From Shewanella sp. UCD-KL12 (GTDB taxonomy: Bacteria > Pseudomonadota > Gammaproteobacteria > Enterobacterales > Shewanellaceae), in contig NZ_MPHJ01000003.1 of assembly GCF_001957125.1 (NCBI RefSeq), forward strand, positions 1-64,000: 64,000 nucleotides of DNA. The letters are read 5' to 3'. A program made the translations under genes and the position numbers. This document shows positions 57,339 to 64,000 of this stretch, one piece after another. The notes below the pieces were generated by a model. The model searched no databases. It saw only the letters and a program-made list of their open reading frames with translations, and was not told where the DNA came from. Every line of letters begins with the position of its first letter. Within the stretch, counting starts at the first letter, position 1.

Positions 57339-59483
57339 TTATTGCTCATTAAAGATTAATGAATGCGTTGGGTTGGTATACCAGCTTGGTTTGGTGGCGC
57401 CTGAACTATCTGCTGCAAAGTCCACGAAATCAGAGTAAGCACTGTCGAGACGCTCACGTTCCATGGGGTGCTGCCAGGTCACAGGGACTTCTATCGCCCA
57501 TGCCATGCCATTTTCATTAAGAAAGTATTGTCCAGAGTTAGGTGAAGACCTATCTTCTCGAGAACCAAAGTAAGCGGTTGCAAACTTATCCGTTGGAGCG
57601 CGATTTTTAAGATGGATCTCAAGTTGACGACCTGGATGACCACCCACAACATTCTTGGCTGCAAGGCCATGATCCATTCCAGGGGTTGCAAAGATAAATG
57701 GATCGTAAGGAAATTCAGGCATTTGAGATTGAGCTATCGTGGTTTCAAACGGAATTGTCATTCTCCAAGTTGTTCTATGGTTTGTACCGCAACCTGTTTC
57801 AGTTCTTAAGAAATTACATCCATTGGCGATAGAGGTGTGATCCCACAGATCTTCAGTCAATATGAATACGGCATTGGTTTGTTCAGACTCAAGTGGTGAG
57901 CTAGTTTGAGCGATACCGTCAATGCTCCACTCTATAGAATTTTCCTTTACCTTATCAAAGGCGACATCAGGTAACTGGATGGCGAAACCGTTGTGGTAAG
58001 CGGCGCCCATTGCTGCGAGCTTAGCTTCTATCTCAATGCGTCTAACTTGATCATTTTTGACATATTCAATAAACCTGAGGTGGAAGATGACATCATTCAT
58101 ATCGTAATCTTCTTGGTCAGGATAAAGGTCTTCGTAGGCAACTGATGTATAGCCTGACGATGAAGGGTAGTAATTAATAGTGACCCCAGTTTCAGTAATA
58201 GTGATCTGGTGATCCTCCACCTCGCCGTCACCAACGCCACCTGTAGGTCCTATATCGGCTAAACTACTGAAGCGAAATCTTGCCCAGGTTTGGCCAGTTT
58301 TTCCCCAAGTTGGGACATCTAGGCTGAGAGTATTACTGCCGGGGGTGAGAGACTGTCCGCTTATCGCCTGCTCATCACTGTCAAACTCACCATTCTGGTT
58401 CCAATCAAACCAAGCGTTAAGATAGCCACCAGAACCAGTCGCTGTCACTAATACGATGGCAGATTCTCCAAGTTCAAAGCCAGTAGGCATGCTGATACCG
58501 TCTTCATCGTCATTGCCATCACTTGCATCATCAGATAATGGGGTAGGGTAACCGTTCGCCTCACTATCAACACCAGAGCCTAAATAAAAGTCATCTATAA
58601 TGGAGTGTCTAGCGCCGTTAGATGTCATATAAGTCCCATAGGTATCAGGTGCATCACCAAAATCGACATTATCGCCGACTGGGACCTCAGCGAGCGCACA
58701 GCGGGCGCCATCATTACTCGATGAAGAGGGGCCGTAGGCAAAGATGTCTGCACTGGGGCTTGCATCATTGACATTGAGGCGATAGATCTTTCCATCCTTG
58801 TTATTACTGAGATATAGGGTGCCAGAGGGATCAAAAAATTGTGCACCAAAGGTGAAGTTTGTGCCTGATGAGGTGACCACAACGCCTAAGTTATCAGCCG
58901 ATGCGTCACTAGGGTCTATTCGAAGTAGGCTACCTGTTGCACCATTGGTTACTGCGTAGATATAGCCATCACTAGGGTGGAAGGCAAAGTCAGTAATATT
59001 ATAAGTTGCATTGGCTTTACTACCTGCAACGAGCGACATTGAGTAGTTACTTGGGTTATCAAGTGGGATCTTAAACAGTCCTTTATTCTTCCTATAGCCG
59101 TACCAGACATTTTCATCGATAGCGATATCGCCAACATAAAAGTTACCAGCAGCTGCCGCATCGGCATCTTTATTTACGCTAAGCGGGGATATCTGATAAT
59201 CATCTCCCGTTTTACCTAGTGTGCTTGCTTCATAGTCCCAGCCATAGATGAAGTTATCATGGTAATTAAATCCAACGCCGTTGTAGGCTTTAATGCGATT
59301 CATATCGCTGGAAAGAATGACGTAACTCCCTGTGGCTAGCTCAACTCCGTAGGAGATAGGGATAGAAGATGGGGTTTGAATGATAAATGCTTTAGTTGGA
59401 CAAGACTCAAACTCTCCAGCTATAGCACTTAGCGAAGTTAAACTTGCAGTGTAGGCCAGTATTAAAAGTGATGATCGTTTCAT
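57339..59483 (-). CDS. Secreted GEVED/LruC-domain protein
   Basis: 714 residues from ATG 59483, with AAAGGGA upstream; the longer frame lacks a leader. A signal peptide ends at LSAIAG. Residues ~25-270 look like a propeller-like region with WDYEAS, FHPSDGYIYAV blades. Then DFGDAPDTYGTY (about 274-285), the usual start of a GEVED module, ends in GDGEVEDHQITI (418-429). The final ~280 residues match LruC, with DYDMNDVIFHLRF. These are extracellular, calcium-type surface or matrix proteins of gammaproteobacteria, role unknown. Confidence 0.8.
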   Translation of the reverse strand: MKRSSLLILAYTASLTSLSAIAGEFESCPTKAFIIQTPSSIPISYGVELATGSYVILSSDMNRIKAYNGVGFNYHDNFIYGWDYEASTLGKTGDDYQISPLSVNKDADAAAAGNFYVGDIAIDENVWYGYRKNKGLFKIPLDNPSNYSMSLVAGSKANATYNITDFAFHPSDGYIYAVTNGATGSLLRIDPSDASADNLGVVVTSSGTNFTFGAQFFDPSGTLYLSNNKDGKIYRLNVNDASPSADIFAYGPSSSSNDGARCALAEVPVGDNVDFGDAPDTYGTYMTSNGARHSIIDDFYLGSGVDSEANGYPTPLSDDASDGNDDEDGISMPTGFELGESAIVLVTATGSGGYLNAWFDWNQNGEFDSDEQAISGQSLTPGSNTLSLDVPTWGKTGQTWARFRFSSLADIGPTGGVGDGEVEDHQITITETGVTINYYPSSSGYTSVAYEDLYPDQEDYDMNDVIFHLRFIEYVKNDQVRRIEIEAKLAAMGAAYHNGFAIQLPDVAFDKVKENSIEWSIDGIAQTSSPLESEQTNAVFILTEDLWDHTSIANGCNFLRTETGCGTNHRTTWRMTIPFETTIAQSQMPEFPYDPFIFATPGMDHGLAAKNVVGGHPGRQLEIHLKNRAPTDKFATAYFGSREDRSSPNSGQYFLNENGMAWAIEVPVTWQHPMERERLDSAYSDFVDFAADSSGATKPSWYTNPTHSLIFNEQ

Positions 59484-59764
59484 AGCAGTTCCCTTTAGAT
59501 GATCGCTTAGCTGTACTCTGCATGGGGTGTGCCAGTTTTTAAGTTGTTGTTTCTGCATGGTTTGTTGTTATGTTGTTTTTGTTTTCTAAGCGGTGGCTGC
59601 ATTCTGCAACTCATAGTGCGAGTAGGTTTAAAAAAATGATTTACTTGAAAGGGCTTGTTTAAACGGGATTAGTTGAGGGGATTTAAATGCTAGAAGGTAG
59701 GAGTGTAAAACAGAACGATAGCCCCAAGGTGGCGGAGCTATCTAACTGTCATTTCCGATAGGGA

Positions 59765-60424
59765 TTAAGCATCACTGCCTTGAGCAACATACTCATTCCA
59801 TTCATTGAGCTCTCTAGGGTCGCTATTTGCTTTTAACCAGCGGATAAAGCTTTGAGGGCAGCGGGTATTTAGATTGAGTTGACACCAAGCATCGAGGGCT
59901 GCTTGTGTGGTATAGCCTTCATTGTAAGCATCGAAGGCTTTCTCAGCGTGTCGCCAAAATGTATGGTCGATACGGCCTCTTTCTGCCAGAAAAGGGTGAT
60001 CGCCTTTTGGCTGAGTTTGTTTTCTAACTTGGGTACTTAGATCAAGGAGAATTCGCTGGAGTACATCTGCACCTATCTCATTCATTTCGAGCTCATCAAT
60101 CTTATTAATATCATCACCGACAGTCAGCATGACTCGCTCAATTAAGTAGTCTGAGTTGATTGTAATAGCCATCTCATAAGCAAAAATATCAAGCCTAGCA
60201 AAGATGCGATCGCGAAACTCCTCTTTAGTAAAGCGCTTCTCTTTAAGCGCTTTGTTATAGCTTCTAGTGTGTGGGTGCTTACTGATAAGTTCTTTTTGAA
60301 GGAGCGGGTATTCAGCGAGTAGATCTTTAGGAAGCATAGAGAGCAGATCCACTAGCTCCTCGGTATTGACCAATAAACTACCAAGCTCTGCTTTCGCTTT
60401 TGAAGAAAGTGCTGTTGTCATCAT
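59765..60424 (-). CDS. Cytosolic protein, unknown
   Basis: 219 residues, no signal peptide, mainly helical and charged. It starts at one of two adjacent ATGs (60424 or 60421) after AGAGA. A segment in the middle (GDHPFLAERGRIDHTFWRHAEKAFDAYNEGYTTQAALDAW) reads as a possible DNA- or protein-binding helical domain. No family is recognised. The gene stands alone between the LruC gene and the barrel gene. Codon use looks like that of its neighbours, so it is probably a Shewanella-conserved gene. Confidence 0.6.
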   Translation of the reverse strand: MMTTALSSKAKAELGSLLVNTEELVDLLSMLPKDLLAEYPLLQKELISKHPHTRSYNKALKEKRFTKEEFRDRIFARLDIFAYEMAITINSDYLIERVMLTVGDDINKIDELEMNEIGADVLQRILLDLSTQVRKQTQPKGDHPFLAERGRIDHTFWRHAEKAFDAYNEGYTTQAALDAWCQLNLNTRCPQSFIRWLKANSDPRELNEWNEYVAQGSDA

Positions 60425-60958
60425 GTTCTCTATTTACTGTCTGGATTAAGGCCATATTAACTGTTTTAAACCTTACTAGTCATTACTATGAGTTTAATTG
60501 TTTTCTAGTAAAGGACTAAGTAGCAGGATACCTCAATCAAATATTACCTCTTTATGTTCTATCCTCTATCTCCTTAATTTTTTTATTCATTCAGGTTTCT
60601 ACCAATAGGGCCTTTGCTGCTTGATTAAGTTTAAATTCAAGTGAGCATGACTCATCAAGTAGATTTTATTACTAGTAATACAAGCCCGTACTTACTCAGT
60701 AGCTACTCGGAATTTACCTTCTATTTACCTGTTTGATACTTGGAGCGGTGCAATGTTGACAGCTCATTAGCATAAAAGCCAAAGGTGAAGAACTTATGAG
60801 CATAAATGGGAGGAATAAGCCTTTCTTGTATCTCTAAGTGCTATCAATTTCCTTAATGATGAATGGTGATTTGTCACTTTATATCATGGCCACATCAAAA
60901 GGAGGGGAGCCCCTCGAAGGCATGAAGCCAACTTATTCAGAGAGTTATTAAAGAGAAA
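60425..60958. other. Long upstream region of the barrel gene
   Basis: About 535 bp without a gene. A hairpin GAGGGG-AG-CCCCTC (60902-60915) lies in the expected mRNA leader, followed by a nine-codon ORF (ATG 60921) ending before the barrel ATG. No other feature was seen. Confidence 0.4.
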
Positions 60959-60964
60959 TTGACT

Positions 60965-61633
60965 ATGAAAAAAATTTTATGTGCGTGTGCTTTAACATCA
61001 ATGCTAGTTGCATCTGCAGTTAGTGCTAGTGAGTTTACTATCAACCCTATGGTCGGTGCATCTCACAGTAAAGCGGGTGGCACTAATGCCGCTGTTGGTC
61101 TTGAAGCTGGCTATAGCGACTTTATTTTTGGTTATACCTATACGGGAGATGAGAATAAGAATAGCGATACTTATGACTTCCAGCATCCAGATGTTAATGA
61201 TGGGATCAGTGTATCAGCAGATACTTTCTCACAAGATAAATATCGTGCTCACAGCCTATATGCTGGTTACCAGTTTGATCTAGGCGCAGGGCATCTTGCC
61301 GTTAAAGCTGGTGTTGAGATGTCTAAGTATTCAGTAGGAACAGGTTTTGATCTTAGAGAAAATGGTGATGGTGGGATTACAAATACTGCAGGTTTAAATG
61401 TTAGTGGTTCTAGCAATTACGAATATGCTCCAATGGTTGGTGTGGGGTACTACATGGATAACGGCCTTAACTTTAACCTTCATTACACATGGCAAGATGG
61501 TCAGCGTGACATGAGCTATTCTGCAAGTGCTTATAATGCTAAGCCTGTAACGTCACCTTCACACAAAGTTAAAAATGATGTGTCTAACAGAGATTTTAGC
61601 ACCGTTATGTTCACCGTTGGTTACCGCTTCTAA
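60965..61633 (+). CDS. Outer-membrane beta-barrel protein
   Basis: 222 residues from ATG 60965. A signal peptide ends at AVSA (residue 20). The strands alternate polar and hydrophobic residues, with MVGASHSKAGG, HSLYAGYQFDLGAGHLAVKAG and a final VMFTVGYRF. The terminal Phe and ~200 mature residues fit an 8- to 10-strand barrel of the opacity/OmpA-like class. No ligand is known. A terminator follows at 61661. Confidence 0.75.
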   Translation: MKKILCACALTSMLVASAVSASEFTINPMVGASHSKAGGTNAAVGLEAGYSDFIFGYTYTGDENKNSDTYDFQHPDVNDGISVSADTFSQDKYRAHSLYAGYQFDLGAGHLAVKAGVEMSKYSVGTGFDLRENGDGGITNTAGLNVSGSSNYEYAPMVGVGYYMDNGLNFNLHYTWQDGQRDMSYSASAYNAKPVTSPSHKVKNDVSNRDFSTVMFTVGYRF

Positions 61634-61660
61634 GCAGTAATATTGCTTTTATTGCAATGC

Positions 61661-61685
61661 AAAAACGTCCTGATGGGCGTTTTTT
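61661..61685 (+). terminator. Terminator after the barrel gene
   Basis: AACGTCC (about 61664-61670) pairs with GGGCGTT (61675-61681), one G-U pair, followed by TTTT. Confidence 0.7.
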
Positions 61686-61728
61686 AGTTAATGACTTGAG
61701 CTAGGAATGAATAATATAAAGGTCAAAT

Positions 61729-62001
61729 ATGCAGAGCTTAACCCCGCAAAATATCATCCCTAGATTGTTTCATATCGGTATTGTTTATTTAGGCGTACTA
61801 CTCATCGTATTAGCATTGACAGCCTGTGTTATAGAGCAAGATACAGTTGGCGCGAGTATGACCAACCCTGCCTCTAGCTATTGTTTTGCACTCGATGGAG
61901 AGCTCGAGATAAAAACAGGCATAGATGGTGCTTTAGGGTTATGTCACCTGCCTTCAGGGGAGGTGATTGAGGAGTGGGATTTGTACAGGCGGGATCACTA
62001 G
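61729..62001 (+). CDS. DUF333 lipoprotein-like protein
   Basis: 90 residues. The N-terminus has a hydrophobic helix ending in LTAC (Cys33), a lipobox after a rather long leader. The mature part, NPASSYCFALDGELEIK ... LCHLPSGEVIEEWDLYRRD, carries the DUF333 signature (NPAS-YC ... G-C-P-G--EEW-L-R). DUF333 proteins are small exported proteins of unknown role, sometimes called hemolysin-like without evidence. Confidence 0.82.
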   Translation: MQSLTPQNIIPRLFHIGIVYLGVLLIVLALTACVIEQDTVGASMTNPASSYCFALDGELEIKTGIDGALGLCHLPSGEVIEEWDLYRRDH

Positions 62002-62213
62002 CTGTTACTCATAACTGTTACAAGTGACAAGGGGTATGTTGTTGAATATCGATTAATTAACTAAATTGCAAGCAGATGGTTAAAATGGTGTGAATAACTG
62101 TCTTAACTCACCTAATTAACACCTCTTATCTTATATCGCTTTTCAGCTTTCTGTAAATTGACTATCCGCAAACCATGCAATTGCCTTTAGGTAAAATTTT
62201 GAGAGTAAATTTT

Positions 62214-62810
62214 ATGAGCTTAAGTGGAAAAATACGACCGCAATATAAAGCGCTAGCACCGAAAAGTAATGCGGGCTTTACTTTAATAGAGCTAGTGGTG
62301 GTTATCATTGTTTTAGGGATTTTATCAGTTGTTGCTGCGCCTAAATTTATCAACTTAAAAAGTGATGCTCACCACTCCGTATTACAGGGAATGAAGGGAG
62401 CGGTCTCAAGTGGTAACAGTTTAGTTTATAGCAAGGCATTGATTCAGGGGAAAGAGACTCAAGCTGTGGCGAGCGTAGATTTAGGCGCTAGCATAGGCAG
62501 CACTTTGCTCGCATATGGTTACTTGCCAACAAGTTTACAGTTCTTACCGCAAGATACTAAAAGCTTAGGCCCTATCGATCGAGTGATTTTTAATAGTATT
62601 ACCACAGCACTAAATATTGATGCTACTCATCTAACTAGTACTGATGAAGTTGTCATGTCTGAGTGGGGAATAATGACACATGAACCAGATAGTTATATAT
62701 CATTTGTGCCTAGAGGGCTGAGTGTTGACAGTCTTTGTTTACTTGAGTATACCGGCGTTAATGCGCAGGGGGATGAGCCAATGTTGAATGTGATTAACCA
62801 AGGTTGTTAG
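62214..62810 (+). CDS. Type IV prepilin, MSHA-like
   Basis: 198 residues from ATG 62214, with GAGAG upstream. The prepilin peptidase site is NAG21-FTLIELVVVII, with Phe22 as mature N-terminus and the essential Glu at mature position 5. The C-terminal disulfide loop (CLLEYTG ... NQGC) is as in MSHA-type pilins. The protein has no msh genes around it, so it is an orphan pilin that would have to use a remote assembly system. Its leader is longer than usual (21 residues). Confidence 0.85.
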   Translation: MSLSGKIRPQYKALAPKSNAGFTLIELVVVIIVLGILSVVAAPKFINLKSDAHHSVLQGMKGAVSSGNSLVYSKALIQGKETQAVASVDLGASIGSTLLAYGYLPTSLQFLPQDTKSLGPIDRVIFNSITTALNIDATHLTSTDEVVMSEWGIMTHEPDSYISFVPRGLSVDSLCLLEYTGVNAQGDEPMLNVINQGC

Positions 62811-63179
62811 TAAAACTCGCTGAAGTCATCACTAGACAATATGGGCTTTAGTTATATCAGATTAAAGCTCTTAGCTTTCTAAGTTTCTACTCTTGTCACC
62901 AAATTACAGCTGTACTCCTTTTTGTTTGTTTTCTTCTTTTTCCTCCTCAAGGCTAGATTCTTAATATCGCGAGGTAAAGCTCACGAGTGCTGCGCTGAAC
63001 ATTCAAAGGGTTGAAATTCAATCGAGTTAGATTAAAGACCCTATAAAAAGTAAGTACTTAATGGGCAAGAATAAACAGATATTATTTCTCATTGAGTAGT
63101 GAAAAGCTGAAGATGCTCGACTAAGCTCAATGAGGTATTACTTTGCAGTTGCCCCTCATTACAAGTCAAGGAGAGACAC
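62811..63179. other. Intergenic region, nothing recognised
   Basis: About 370 bp between the pilin and the binding protein. It has no good ORF, no clear terminator and no palindrome that stands out. AAGGAGAG lies just before ATG 63180. Confidence 0.5.
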
Positions 63180-63968
63180 ATGTCAGTGGCTGTGCGTTCA
63201 TCACATCGACTTATTACTTATCTAGCAGTTGTTATTGTAATGGTTTTCATCATAGCGCTATCTGCGAGTGCAAATACATCTGCATCTGAGCGAAAAAAGA
63301 TCAGAGCGCTTTATATCCCCCTAGCCGATCACTACGCTTCGATTATTGCCTATGAAAGATATAGAGGTGAGATGAAGCATGCAGACTTTCAAATAGAGCA
63401 GATGAAAAACTGGGATCTGCTACGGGCCTACTTTCAATCTGGTGATGTTGATATGGCCTATGTGATGAGCCCTTTGGCGATGGATATGTACAGTGAGAAC
63501 CCTCACTTTCGTTGGATTGGCTTGATGCACCGTGATGGGAATGCACTTGCAATCAATGACCAACTTAATAGGAAAGTGAAATTAGCCTCTATGAGGCATG
63601 AAAGAAAGCCTGATGATAAAGTCGCTAAAGCATTAAAAGAGGTCTTTGAGGTAACTGGAAAATCAACTGAAATTGGTATGCCGCATCTATTAGCCACACA
63701 TACTGTGGTTTTGTATCGGTACCTTAAAGAGCATGGCCTTACCATGAGCTTAACACCAAGTTCTGGGACGGATGTATTAGCCATAGCCGTCGCCCCACCA
63801 AAGTCACCAAGCTTTATTAAGAGTAAAAGTAATCGCGCCCAAGCCGCTGCTTTTGAGCAATCTTTGCCTTGGGCTGATGTGGTTGAAACAGGCGGTTTCG
63901 GCCACGTAGCATGGTACTCAAAAGATGTAATGCCGTGGAAGCATGGACATGTCGAATGTATTGCTTAA
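63180..63968 (+). CDS. ABC-type substrate-binding protein (NitT/TauT or phosphonate type)
   Basis: 262 residues. A basic N-terminus and hydrophobic helix (12-33) form the leader. The mature part has LYIPLADHYASIIAYERY, DLLRAYFQSGDVDMAYVMSPLAM and GLMHRDGNALAI, as in NMT1/PhnD-type periplasmic binding proteins. It is shorter than the usual ~330 residues and lacks a normal C-terminal end, so it may not be a standard transporter component. The next gene overlaps its end by 20 bases, which suggests the two work together. Confidence 0.75.
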   Translation: MSVAVRSSHRLITYLAVVIVMVFIIALSASANTSASERKKIRALYIPLADHYASIIAYERYRGEMKHADFQIEQMKNWDLLRAYFQSGDVDMAYVMSPLAMDMYSENPHFRWIGLMHRDGNALAINDQLNRKVKLASMRHERKPDDKVAKALKEVFEVTGKSTEIGMPHLLATHTVVLYRYLKEHGLTMSLTPSSGTDVLAIAVAPPKSPSFIKSKSNRAQAAAFEQSLPWADVVETGGFGHVAWYSKDVMPWKHGHVECIA

Positions 63969-64000
63969 GCAACGGATTATGCCATTACTAACAAGCAGCA
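63949..64000 (+). CDS. Start of a further gene, cut by right edge
   Basis: ATG 63949 lies 4 bases after a GGAAG-containing stretch and the frame stays open to the window end (MSNVLLKQRIMPLLTSS). It overlaps the binding-protein gene by 20 bases. In Shewanella, binding proteins of this sort are often encoded before a sensor histidine kinase; that the fragment is one is only a guess. Confidence 0.45.
   Translation, partial: MSNVLLKQRIMPLLTSS

Overview
The window reads as a chromosome segment of a marine gammaproteobacterium, most likely Shewanella. Pointers are a YbaM-type DUF2496 protein, a YecR-like lipoprotein, an MSHA-type pilin, several large TonB-dependent receptors, an E. coli-like UspA and a FadR-type operator. 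No tRNA or rRNA gene and no CRISPR array was seen.

Left end (1-5120) is accessory DNA. It holds a REP-associated tyrosine transposase that runs off the left edge. Next comes a 3.7 kb cassette bounded by two inverted, imperfect ~200-245 bp repeats. Inside are two tightly coupled genes on the minus strand: a 268-aa all-helical orphan and a 595-aa divergent family B DNA polymerase of the protein-primed (phi29-like) type. Gene sizes and order match the phi29 terminal protein and polymerase genes. This is the most likely undescribed system in the window.

5177-12776 is mostly core: UspA, a NUDIX hydrolase, a TrmK-like methyltransferase, small orphans, a periplasmic binding-protein-like gene, DUF2496, a small barrel, a BamA-like barrel, and an RsgA paralogue whose leader holds a 14-codon ORF and hairpins.

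13398-21877: a TonB receptor, then a minus-strand group with a serine hydrolase (NylB/beta-lactamase fold), an outer-membrane barrel and a C45 Ntn-hydrolase, followed by a cytochrome c/beta-propeller fusion and an RlpA-like lipoprotein.

21965-30516: a complete lower pathway for 3-hydroxyanthranilate, in the order LysR | nbaE-H-J-I-G-F-C-D. It opens the ring, decarboxylates, oxidises, deaminates, and carries the carbon to pyruvate and acetyl-CoA. The genes that make 3-hydroxyanthranilate (from tryptophan/kynurenine) are not in the window. A VOC-protein remnant, a PAS-GGDEF protein and a YecR-like lipoprotein follow.

32622-47415: an alpha-glucan locus. It has a TonB receptor, three GH13 enzymes, a GH31 alpha-glucosidase, an inner-membrane GPH-type sugar transporter, a LacI-family repressor and glucokinase. 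Three copies of a TGCATACGTAT(T/G)CA palindrome lie upstream of the receptor and between the divergent GH13 genes and are probably the repressor's operators.

47532-56626: a FadE-type acyl-CoA dehydrogenase with a FadR-like operator at its start, then an iron-uptake type operon (TonB receptor, lipoprotein, DUF3325-like, DUF3649-like, PepSY membrane protein). 56733-64000: a lipoprotein with a TGTD repeat linker next to a GEVED/LruC surface protein, an unknown cytosolic protein, an outer-membrane barrel, a DUF333 lipoprotein, a lone MSHA-like pilin, a phosphonate/NitT-type binding protein and the first codons of a further gene. All alignments and motif calls here were made by eye.
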